Source: Phoenix dactylifera
Lineage: Eukaryota > Streptophyta > Magnoliopsida > Arecales > Arecaceae
Reading direction: 5' to 3'
Assembly (NCBI RefSeq): GCF_009389715.1
Contig: NC_052400.1
Span: 19,065,674-19,129,673 of the forward strand
DNA: 64,000 nt
The notes under the pieces were generated by a model. The model saw only the letters and a list, made by a program, of their open reading frames with translations, did not search any database and was not told the DNA's origin. Numbering within the stretch: position 1 is the stretch's first letter; each line of letters opens with the position of its first letter. The position numbers and the translations under genes are program-made. This document shows, piece after piece, positions 13,997 to 25,900 of the stretch.

Positions 13997-14291
13997 GGGT
14001 TTGTTTGGATATCTAGCTAAGTTGTATGGATAATATTTGATAAATGTTATGGCTAATGCAGGCGGATAAAGAAATTTTCTATTAAGAAATAGTTTGGCTC
14101 AGGCAACTCTAAAAAAAGTTAGAATACCGAAAACTATGTTTGAGAAGAGATTTATTATCCCAATTTATAATAGCTTTTCGAAGTTTTTTATGTTGTTGCC
14201 TTCTACCCTTTTTCGTCATCGCTTTTTTCCTTAGTTTTCAAATTTGGAGATTTTATAATAGAATAGCTTGTGTCGGCGTCCAAACGGGCTC
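13997..14291. mobile_element. Probable degenerate Tourist-like MITE
   Basis: The left end GGGTTTGTTTGGAT and the complement of the right end, GAGCCCGTTTGGAC, match apart from transitions, and the left end is preceded by TTA. The right flank is TCT rather than TTA, so the target duplication is not intact. The size (about 295 bp), AT-rich interior and lack of coding capacity fit an old MITE related in its termini to the other Tourist-like copies here. Confidence 0.4.
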
Positions 14292-15970
14292 TCTAAGCTC
14301 TTGTTTTAATTATTTATTTGATAGAAAGGGGACCATACATGGTGGACTATAAAACGAGGGATTCCTAATCCTCAACCTTGATAAAACCACTTGCGAGTCA
14401 AACCCAGATCTTTTTAATTGCCTTTTCCAGCCATAATAAATTTTTCTATAAATGACTTTTAGCTTGAGAAGTTTATTGGTATTATTAATTGTAGGAAGCT
14501 TATTACAACTTATTTGATAATATATTTGCTTAAAGATACCGGGTCAGATGAGAAGACAAAATTAATGAGGATAGGCTTACCTGGCCAAGATAAAAGTTAT
14601 TAGACCGGCTACAAGATATTTGGGACCTATTTCTTCATTGAACAACTTAGCCTATTCTCTAGCATATTTCATTTAATTTCTTTTGGTAAAAAAAACAAGA
14701 ACAGAGCCAGCTGTTGCTTATCATTACAGAGAAATAATATAAGAATTAATTATAACAAAAATATTATGAAGTGCATGACTCCTCCATTTAAAGCATGCAT
14801 GCAACCACTCAGATGTAGCATAATTTATTACCTCAATAAATCAATTTAAATCATAAAGCATCACTCGCAAGAGATGCAATGATGCTTCGAACGATCCAAT
14901 ACAAAGAAATCAAATTGCGATGGGATGTTAATTTCTTGCCATGATTTAATCAAATAATGATACACAATTAAGTGGATGACACGATACAAAAGTTCCATTG
15001 CATGGAGCATATTCGTAGACAAGTCTACTGTGCTTGGTAATTTTAAATGGTGTAAATCTCCATGCTGCTTACCAACTTTTTGGATAAGGCTACATATTCG
15101 AGGCATGAAAAATCCTAGATCTGATGAAGAAAAAGTACCAGGTCCTGAAAACCAGAGCTTACATATTTTGGAGAGAATATTGGTTAACGTAGACTACACA
15201 CACATTATGCTTAGAAGGCTACAAGTAATATATAAACAACATGCTTAGAAGCTTGAAGCATGTACACCTATGAAAGCCTCTTGTGCCACCGGCAAGCATA
15301 CCCCCCTTTATGAGATTCCAAAAGGCAAAGAGGACAAATATTCCACGGGAAGAAATAATAAACTGACTCCTAGTAGTACTACGACGCAAATATAGTAGTC
15401 GTTCTATCTACAGCAAAGAAAATAGAAGTCTCGTGAGAAGGGGGAAGGAAGGGAACTTAAAAATTTCCCTGCAGGCGATGGGTCTCGTCACCATTTTGTC
15501 CGGACGTCTGCATGGGAGTTGACGTTGGAGTTTGTTTAATTGGAGTGGGAGAATCTCGGGGGAGAATTTTGGGAGCTTTTTTATTGGGTTCATGGCTTGA
15601 GACGTCATCCCATTTGGAAGCTCGTGAAGGTTGCTGCCCGGCAGCAGTCGCCGGGAGGGAGTAGAAATTAGATCTCGGGTCGGATCAAACGTAGGTATTC
15701 CATAGAGTAAACTAATGGTGACAGAGATTACAAAATTCTTGAGAATGTTTTTTAAAACTATATGGGATCTCGAGGCTGGTTAGTTGTAGCCCTCTCTTGG
15801 GTGGACCAGTGTTTGGCATCATCTTCTAGACCCAGAGGAGGTTGGGTGCGTTTAGGGTGGTCCAGTCTTCAGGGCTATATCTAACCAGATCAAAGTCAGT
15901 GAAGGCGGCTAGGTGGGAAGTATTTAATGTGTATAAATTCTGGTTAGCAAAATTTAATATGGGAACCATG
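14292..15970. other. Intergenic, no gene seen
   Basis: AT-rich DNA with one moderately GC-rich patch around 15440-15680. No reading frame with recognisable content. Confidence 0.5.
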
Positions 15971-16020
15971 CTCTCTTTCTCTCTCTCTCTCTCTCTATCT
16001 ATCTATGTATATATATATTT
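15971..16020. repeat. Compound (CT)n-(ATCT)n-(AT)n microsatellite
   Basis: CT units grade into ATCT and then AT units. It lies in intergenic DNA about 230 bp left of a MITE. Confidence 0.9.
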
Positions 16021-16246
16021 GTGTATGTGTGAGTATATGTATGTCTCTGTGAGTATTTGCGCATGCACATGGATATGTAGGTCTTTTGTATTTATGTATC
16101 TACATGGATATGTCTATATTTTTATAAATTTACATATATAATCTAATTAATTAAGAAAGTATTCTATAATAGTTTGTAGGATAAAAATTAGTATACCATA
16201 TATGTGTGCATTTGTGTAAGCGAGAGTGTGTTGGACTGTATACTTT

Positions 16247-16671
16247 GGACTCATTTGGTTTATGAAAAGGATTTTTTTTTAATAAAATATTCTTTTTAGA
16301 AAGTTGATGCCCGAGTATATAATGTATGGAAAACTAATTTTTGTATGTTTGGTTGACCATAACAATGTAATACGTTTCAAAGTGACTTATGTTTGGTTGA
16401 GCATTTATTTTATTGGAAAAGTTGTGCAAAATACATGTTATACCCGTAATAAAGAAAAAGATCTTATCTGATTCTTTTAGTTTTAGAAAAAAAAAATTAT
16501 TCTAATTTTCTATATAGATTTTCTTTCTTATGAAATATGAGAAACTTATTTATATAGAAAAGCTACTTTTCCATCTCTTCTTTAAAAGCTCCAACCAAAC
16601 ATAAAGTATTTCTTTATTTTCTCATTAACGACACTTTTTTTCCCTCCTCTTCTTATAAACCAAACGAGTCC
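16247..16671 (-). mobile_element. Tourist-like MITE, 425-bp diverged copy
   Basis: The left end GGACTCATTTGGTTTATG and the right end ATAAACCAAACGAGTCC form imperfect inverted termini flanked by TTT on both sides (16244-16246 and 16672-16674). The interior near the right end (AGCTCCAACCAAACATAAAG, then a cattaacgacac segment) matches the corresponding part of the 4063 copy, so it belongs to the same family and lies in the same orientation. No transposase is present. Confidence 0.75.
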
Positions 16672-18531
16672 TTTACGATAACCTCTTAGAAAAAGATTAA
16701 TGATTTCAAAATCAATAATATTGCTCATTCAAATCAATTGCCAAACTATTGAACATTATTTATGCTATTGAAAAACATAGATGCCAAAATTTATAGAGCT
16801 CCAACATGTGCATCAGGTCGATATAAAAAAATAAAAACAATGATATGCAGCCTATACATTATCTACACTATCTACATCGTCGGCATGAGAATATGAAAGG
16901 CATCAATAATCTCTAACCTACCCATCAAGTCGGTACAAAAAATAAAACATACTAATTACACTAATACGATAAAGTATACGATAGAGTATATAATTTGAAA
17001 ATCCAAAAAATAAGATTTAGCACACGTTTCTAATGGCACTTCTTAAAATAAAGCAAGTGTTTTAGAGAAAAACAAAAGAGAAACTAATAATCTGGTGCTC
17101 TCATGACTCTTCGAACAATTGATATAAATCCAAGGATAAGAGGGGAAACAACCAAATTTTATCCCCAAAAATTCTTCCAAAACAAAAGCTATCCCTTTCT
17201 CTTACCCACTTACAAGTCCAAACACAGCAAGACCAAATTGATTGATCACTGGTTCCGATCTGTTAAAAACTTCAACAAGAAGAGACTAGCAAGAAATCCT
17301 TCATAAAATTTACAAAATAAAAACAGTCTCCCCACCCTTTGTCAGCTCCAGACTCGGGTCTGGTAGTTTCCATATGACACAGTCTCTGTCCCCTGCTCCG
17401 AGAACTGGAGCTCTCGTGCTGTGGCTGAAGACCCGCCGTAAAAGTAGGCATTTTATTCGACCAAACCGCAGTCTCACATGCCTTCGAAACTACTTAACCA
17501 ATGCTCTCATGTACCTAATAAACAGTGCATAAAACAAAAGGAAATCATCTGCCTTGGGGCTTATTATTATTTCAGGTTTCCTTGGTTAGCTAAAACCCGC
17601 TAGCTTAGCAAAGTCTTCAAATCTAATTATCAGGTTATGTTCAAGTCTAAGCATCCGGTATTGTTTTTGACTCTTTTTAAATGTATATAAATCCACTTGA
17701 CACAAAACATAAAGTATGTGATGTATTTTATGAACAAAGTCAAGTAGCCCTGTTATTCTACTTGAGCAGTGCCATGCTGTGCTGGATCAGCTCAGGAAGG
17801 CTACGTGGCCCATCTACGTTTGACATCTCCACTTCGTGAAGGGATGTATCATTCACCATATTTCAGGGTTTTATTCGCAAATGGAAATCATCATTTTTTA
17901 GTTGAAAGAGACTAAAACAGAGCACTCCGAAAGTTAATTAATCAGATTGTCAAATTGTGCATGAATAGAACAAGACTGAGCGACTTCATACATTTCCTCT
18001 CTGTTTCCTTTTTTTTTAATGCAAAGTATTATGATTGGTAATAGTCAAGACTTTTCGTGGGCCGAGGCAAGATGATGTCTTGGAGGACTCAGCCTAAGCT
18101 GATGGTGTTGAGATCCAGCCCATTGACAGGCCTACAAAAGCCACTTATCCATGGTGGGAAATTCAGATGGATGTCAGATATCAGTCCTTTACTATATAGT
18201 TCAAACAATAATGGTTGAGAACAGCCCTAAATTCAACAATGAAGTAGAATACTTTATTCCAGTATGTGCACAATGTATGCATCCTGAAAACTTGTAACAA
18301 ATCAGGCAATGTCATGACCATAGTATGAACCTATAGGATGGCTCTTCATCAAAGCTGTGTTGTGCTACATGAGTCAACGTACATTAGGATGGTTCCCAGA
18401 GCCCACTTTGTAGAGTTTTTAATGCATCTCTTATCTCACCTGTGTTTGGAAGGCATCAGCGCCATCAATGGGCCCGGCCCAAGCCAAAAACATCCACATT
18501 GTTTGTAGGGCCTGCCCAATTCGGCTCACTC
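16672..18531. other. Intergenic, no gene seen
   Basis: AT-rich sequence. One 67-codon frame at 17103-17306 has no recognisable features. Nothing further can be supported. Confidence 0.5.
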
Positions 18532-18706
18532 AACGTGGACTTCTGTCCGTGTGGGCCTCGACATTTGCATCCTCTTGAAGTTGGAACCATTAAACAGATG
18601 GACGAGATGACTTATATCGGGAACGTGGACTTTGGTCCGTGTGGGCCTCGACATTTGCATCCCCTTGGAACCATTAAATAGATGGACGAGATCACTTATA
18701 CCAGGA
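18532..18706. repeat. Tandem duplication, two copies of about 90 bp
   Basis: Both copies begin AACGTGGACTT and share GTCCGTGTGGGCCTCGACA. The second copy, starting at 18622, differs by a few substitutions and a short deletion after the CATCC segment. The unit is unusually GC-rich for the surroundings. It has no recognised function. Confidence 0.85.
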
Positions 18707-19900
18707 AACGAAGGGGCTCCTACATCACCAAGAAAGAAACGTTATACGCGCGTGCGGTATATGAAACGTTTATGTAAATCGTCATCTGACGGGTGGAAAG
18801 AGTTTGGGTTTGGTATTGCAAGCCAGGAGATTCCAAGATATCAGGATTTTGTTCCGAAAAAGATTATCGGTATTATCGGTCATTTTCAGATCTAGAAATA
18901 TTCCTTCTCATTCTATCTATCATTAAAAATATCTCGCCTATTTATTTTGATGAATATAGTAATTGTTCCACTAACCAACTCATGTAATATTAACTACCAT
19001 CCCTCCATCCATCCATCTATCTATATATTAATAATTCTTACCAAAAAAAAAAGAGTAAAGACTGAAGTGAGGGAGTCAGAGTCCGGCACCGGTTTAGCAC
19101 CCAAAAAAGTACCTATATTGGAGTTACAGATTTGTCGGATCCAACCAAAAAAGATACAAATGCATTTGTAAGCATCCATCACTGAATAGTTAAAACGACT
19201 AATTCATAATTGGTAAATTCGTAGGTTTAATTTCTGCTGGATGCATGCTAATAAAAAAATAGCAATTTTTTTATCATGCTATATATATATATATAATATT
19301 CAATGGGACTTCTTTCATCCAATTTTTTAATAAACTCTTTCTCTTGCAGATAGATTAGGCTCTGTTTTACTGCCATTCACAATAAGAAGCCAAATCTTGT
19401 CTCAAAAAGAAAAAAAACATCATGAGTAAGCTTTTTTTTAAAAAAAATTAAAACGGCAAGCATTATTGGCTGTGAGAATTATCAGTCCATCCACGTTACC
19501 TGGTCAGCGGCAAGCGTTATGGACGCATAAATATTTATAATCCCAAATCTTTCCCTATGTGGAAGCGCGACACAATTACCAATTGCATCGACAATAAAAT
19601 ATAATCCAAATTCCAAAGGGGCCAATTCAATTGCCCGCCCGGAACCCTCCAGTAACAACCAGGTGGTCCGTGTCACGTTTTGGAGGGTGCTACTTGAGAC
19701 GCTCGAAGAAACCAACCTGACGAGAGCCCAGTCTTTCCTTCCTGACGTGGCGATTCTTCAGCCCTTTTAACTCTTCCCACGGACCGCCAGCGATTTCCGT
19801 CATAACGGAAGAGACTTCAAGAAAGGGTTCCTTCTTGTGAAGGGCGGTCACCATACTGCCGGTCCCTTTCCCTCATCCCCTTCGCCCGTTCCTTTCCGCC
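18707..19900. other. Upstream region of the uncharacterised gene
   Basis: AT-rich to about 19450, then rising GC toward the start codon at 19901, which suggests a promoter and 5' leader in the last few hundred bases. No TATA box, core element or RNA gene could be fixed with confidence. Confidence 0.4.
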
Positions 19901-22900
19901 ATGGACCCAGCCCTCGAGCGCCTCTACATGGAGGAAGTCCTCCACCTCCACTCCCTCTGGCACCGCGGGCCTCCCGGGAACCCTAACCCCAACCTCACCC
20001 TCCGGCCGGCCACCGGCACCGCATTCAAGAAGGAAGCCAAGAACAAGAAGAAGTCGAAGTCGAAGTCGAAGTCGAAGTCGAAGTGGGAGAAGAAGAAGCA
20101 GCAGCAGCAGCAGCAACAGGGCTCCGCTGCTGCCTCCGACCAGCCCCCGGCCAACCCGCCGGCCAAAGAGGGCGAATGGCCGTGCGATTCCCCGCCAGAA
20201 AAGGATGTTGCCCCGGCGACCTGGGCCGATCTTTCCCCGACGCCGGCGGCCACCCAGACACGTCCTCCATCCTCCGCCGAGGAGCAGGCGAGGGCCGCGG
20301 CGGATCGGGCGCAGCAGAGGGGCCTGAAGGCCTGCAAGGACTTCTTCGCCAAGAAGGACGGCTCCGACGACGGGGAAGAGGAGGAGGACTCCATGGATGA
20401 GGACGAGGAGGTCGGGGAGGGAGATTTCAAGTTCTTCTTGGGGCTTTTCGAGAGCGTTGGGGAGTTGCGGGAGTATTATGAGAAGAACCGGGAGAAGGGA
20501 GACTTCAGCTGCTTGGTCTGTGGGGCGATCGGGGTGAAGAAATGGAAGAGGTTCGGGGACTGCGTTGGGCTCATCCAGCACTCAAACTCGATCTCGAAGA
20601 CGAAGAGGAGGGAAGCGCACCGGGCGTTTGCGAGGGCCGTGTGCAGAGTGCTTGGTTGGGACATCAAAAGACTGCCAAACATCGTTCTTGATTTGGGCAA
20701 CTCTCTTGGCCAGTCCTTGGCTAAAGCCGACAATCCACAGGTAATTTCACACAACCCACAACACCCCCCCCCCCCCGCGATGACTTTCTGGTTTTGTTCA
20801 TTTGAATTTTATATGTTGTGCTGCGGCTGTCCGATCTCCCGCAAGCTATCTTGAGGGAAAGTTTCCATTTTGGTGATCTTTTTTCCTAAATTGATTTTCC
20901 CCCTAACAATTTGGGTTGTAAAAAGAAAATGTACCGTCACTGTTATTCGTTTTTTGATTGTTTAATTACTCTTATCATCTACTTAGCTTGGATAATTTAA
21001 TTGCTCCAACTGTTGGGTGAAATGCAGGAGGATATGCAGAAGGAAGATATATCTGCTGAAGTGGAAGGGATTTCTAATGAAGTTGCTGCGGATGCTGGGG
21101 CTGATAAAGTGGATTTGATGGACTGTGCTGCAAAAGAAATTGAAGCTTTGCCTGCTGTAAAGATTCTAAACTATCACCTCTCTGTTTTCTGTTGTTATAT
21201 GGTGGCTATAAAGGATCAATGTGCTTTTCCCCTTCGATGATCAAAAGTGTCTAGGGTCAACCAAAATTAGAAAAGGGCTAAGAGTGTAAATGGGGATCTG
21301 TTTATGATATTAAATTTGTATCCAGTTTGAGTTTGACTTTACTATTTTCATATTGCTATAATGCCTGTTTTCATATTGTCGTCATGCCTAGAAGCTTAAC
21401 TAAGGATTTTATTTGACCTCTCCCTTACCTTTTAGAATATTCAGGTAGCATTGTTCTCCAACGGCTTCTTCTGTATAAATTATTATGTTTGTCGCCCCTG
21501 ATCCAGGAAAAGTTGCAGAAAGTAGGTGAAATTGATGAGAAAGAAAATGACGAGGAGCCAATGGACTGCATAGAAACAAAAAGGATCACAGAATTACCAA
21601 ATGTATGTATGTATTTCTTTTAAATGCCTAGTTGTGCTTTGAATTGATAAAATTGTTGTCTGTGGAGCTATTTATTTGTGGGTTTTTGACATATAAGGTC
21701 CGCCTTTCCCAATTCAATTTCAAAATATTTGCTTTGCCTTACAGAAGGTATCTACCTCCTCCTTATGGTAAGGGAAGAAAACAATCTCTGCTATCCAACT
21801 AATTATTAAATCCTGTATTCTCTTTATATTAAAGGTGCACGTGGATGTAAAAAAAGGTCCTGATCTTTCATGATTTCCTTTTTTTTTAAAAAAAAATTAT
21901 AAGGAAGGAGGCCCTGATTTTTCATGATTTTCCTTTTTTAAAAAATTAAGAAAGGATTTTATATCACTGGATGCTTGGCTGTGCAATGAAGTTCTGTAAA
22001 TGCCTGAGTTATAAAATGAAATTTCTACGTTATGGTATGTTATCATTTATGTTTCTTTTCTCCTTATTGTTTTACATTTTTCTACTTTTAGGCATCTTAT
22101 ACAGAAAAAAAAATTCTACTTTCAAAGCTCAAGCTTTAAATCAAGAGAAAAAGACAATCACTATTTGGAAGTGAAGTGCCTCCAAATGCAGATCAAATGA
22201 TTATTACAACATTATTTTTATCTAAACAAACTAGTAACTACACCACATCTGCACGATGGAGCTGTGGATCAAATCCATTTCTCCCCATGAATCATGTATG
22301 TGCATGAATAGAATGCATTACATAAATTGCAATTAAACCATGTTGGTTTTAAGCGAAAAGTGAAAGAACTCTCATAAGAGAATGGTCGATTCACACTAGA
22401 ATTAGTTAAGCTTATAACAACCATTCAAAAGAAAGAATTTAACACCGCCATCTTTGGTTGGCAGTTAGGAACTATTTGGTCCCATTCACCAAAAATCTAG
22501 GCATCGGATTCCTTCTTATAAGAAAGGTAACTGCAAATGTGACACCGAGCCCTGTTTGCATGGGCTCCTCTTTCTATTTCTTCCCCTCCCTGTTTGCTTG
22601 GCCTCACCGAGCCCTTCTTCCTCCTGGCGCAAACCTTATGAATTTCAAATTACTGATTAATTTTTAGTACAAAATTATGAATTATATTTGACGTGATTGA
22701 TCCTGATTTTTCTTAAAAATATAGGAGTAAGCATATGATTGTAAATGTTCCATATTTTTTGGCCAAATGGCATCGTTATTGCATACATTATTGTAAATGA
22801 ATTATAATTCTGAAAAATTGCATGTTACTATGAAAATGATATATATGGCATGATTATGCATTTTTAAATGAATTATGATTATGAAAAATTGCATGTTACT

Positions 22901-25900
22901 ATAAAAATGATATATATGACATGATTATGCATTTTAAAATTTTGCAATGCTATTTAGCATTTCCAACCTATTTATAAAGATATGATTTATAAAAAATACG
23001 AAATGTTTTACGAGCTCTTAGATAGCTATGATCGCATCTAAAAATGGAGGCCAATCGACACTTTGGAGCTAGCATCTAACGAAAACGACCCTCTGCCAAC
23101 GGGTTAAAGTTGGTAACAAATATGAACTATGAAATTTTGTCGATTACGAAGATGACCCTGACTCGGGATTATAGCGACCGTAGCGTGAAAATCTATGAAC
23201 ACTATTTTGATTAAAAGTATGTAAATGGCAAATATTTGACAATTATGGATATTTTAAATTGCATCACCTTTATGAGCTTGCATGATTTGTGCATACATGA
23301 TTGGTTTGCTATTATGATTATAAAATATTTTATTTTACAGTATAATTCTACTTTCCAAATGATGTATTAAATCATGTAAAAATTTATACTTGATTCGGTA
23401 AGATAGTACATGGTTACTTACTGAGCCGCAAAGATCATTTATCTCTTTATTTTTTTTGTTTTAGATAATTAAGGTTGCTAGAAGCGGGGAAGAATAAATG
23501 AATGATGGATGAAAGAATAAAGCTTGAAGCATAGTTGCAAGCTAGTAATAAATGTAGTTATGTTTATGAATTCATATGTTGGATTTAGATGCTCTGTACC
23601 TGTTTTTTTTTTTTTTTGCTTAGCAAATGACATTGTACCATTTTTTTTATCATGGTATATGAAATGTCATTGTGGGCAATATCCTATAGTAGCACGGCCA
23701 TATCATGCTCCGGATCTAGGGCGTGACACTTAGTGGTATCAAAGTAATAGGTTTGATCATGGGTAGAAGTTAGAGCTTGGTAATGGGTAAACTTAAAGTC
23801 TAGCAATAGATAGTTAGGTCGCGTTTAGTTTGGTTTTAACTAGTTGAAAGAATAGATAGTTTTTCTTAACCTTATTATTGCTCAGCTATGAAAACTGATT
23901 AATGCTAGTATTTTGATAGGTAACAATGAGCAACAGAGAAGAGGAAGTCTTGGCAAATATTGCTGTTAGGAGGAGAGGAGCAAGAGTGAGAGGAGATGCC
24001 AACCAACCGGTTGAGCAAGCTCCGAATGCATCAGCCACTCAGGCAGACATTGCTGGGATATGCCAGGCGGTGGCTCAACTTCTTCAGCGGCAGTAGCAGA
24101 TGCAGGCCGCTCCTCGACCTGCACCACTTCTAGAGTCCTATTATGAGAGATTTAGAAAGCTCAACCCACCAATGTTTGACGGTGGAGCTGATCCTCTAGC
24201 TGCAGAGACTTGGATTTGGGAGATGGAGGAGCTGTTTGATGCACTGCAGTATCCCGAGAATGTAAAGGTCAGTATGGCTATACCAATGTCGAGTGGAAAT
24301 GCTAAATTTTGGTGGACGACTGTTAAAGCTGCAAATGGAAATAAGGATGACCAGTTGACCTAGGAGGAGTTCAAGAGAATATTCTATGATCAATATTTTT
24401 CTAAGTTAGTAAAATTAGCAAAAGAGAATGAGTTTTTGTTTTTGAGGCAAATGGACGACATGACAGTACTAGAGTATGCAAATAAATTTAATGAGTTAGG
24501 CCGATTCTGCCCCCATCTCATGGAGTTTGAAAGAAGCAAAGCAAACAGATTTGAACAGGGTCTAAGATATAGGATTCGATCTCTTTTATCGTCTCACCTT
24601 TTCAGTAGTTATGAAGATGTGTTGAAAAGTGCTCTGAAAGTCGAAGCAGAATTGAAGAGATCAGAGAAGGAAAGGAGTGACAAGAAGTGGCCCCAAACGG
24701 TAGGAAATCATAATGGCCGATCGAAGAACTCTGGAGGCAATCCGAGCAAGAAGAAGAAAATTGAAACTTGTGACTAATGTGGCAAGTTTCATGTTGGACC
24801 TTGTCTTAATAAGTTGGGAGCTTGTTTCGCCTGTGGTCAGTTAGGACATTTGGCACGAGACTGCCCAAACAAAAAGAAGATTGACTCTAGACCTGCAAAA
24901 CCTGCTGATCAAAGATAAAAAGGAAGTGCATGGGTTTTCGCACTGACAACAGGATGCCAGTGCCGGTGATAGAGTAGTGGCAGGTATAATTTCCATCAAC
25001 TCAGTATTCCCATCAACTCAGTAGATACTTCTGTATTGTTTGATTCTGGTTCTACGCATTCTTTTATATCCTCCAAGTTCTTTGCATTCTTGAATTGCAT
25101 GCCTGAAAAACTAGATGAGCTATTGCATGTTGCAACTTCGTTTAAGAAGACAGTAGTTGTTGATATTATTTTAAAAAATTGCATGATTTGGATAGGAGAA
25201 AGAGAATTAGTAGGAAACTTAGTGTAACTAGATATGCATGATTTTGATGTTATTCTTGAAATGAATTGGCTGTCCAAGTATCATGCCCATATTGATTGTT
25301 TTGGAAAAATGGTAGTGTTCAGATACCGGATGAGCTGAAATTTTTCTATCAGTGCAATGCACCCATTGTGGAACGCATGCAATGTAAGCCCTCTCTGCAC
25401 ATCATTTCTGCTATGTGTGCAAGGAAGGCGCTAAGAAAAGGGTGCCAGACATTTATAGCCTGTGGTGGATGCTCAAAGAGAAGTAAGGTTAGATGATATT
25501 CCCATTGTTAGAAGAGAATATTCAGGTGTTTTTCCTGATGAGCATCCGGGGTACCTCCTGATCGGAATATCGATTTTGAAATCGATATCATGCCGGGAGC
25601 TGGACCAATCTCCAAGCCTCTTTATAGAATGACCCTTGCAGAATTGCGAGAATTGAAGGTCCAACTACAGAACTCCTGGAGAAATAATTTATCCGCCCGA
25701 GTGTTTCTCCTTGGGGAGCTCCTATCTTATTTGTAAAGAAGAAAGATGGAAGCATGCGGCTATATATTGATTATGGAGAGCTGAACTAGGTGACTCTAAA
25801 GAATAAATATCTCTTGCTCTGGATTGATGATTTGTTTGATCAATTGCAAGGTGCTCAAGTCTTCTTAAAGATAGATTTACAGTCTGGTTATCATCAGTTA

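Noticed and set aside
19817..20581. Minus-strand 254-codon frame
   Set aside because: Antisense shadow of exon 1 of the uncharacterised gene; low-complexity Leu/Arg runs mirror the Lys-Ser and Gln repeats.
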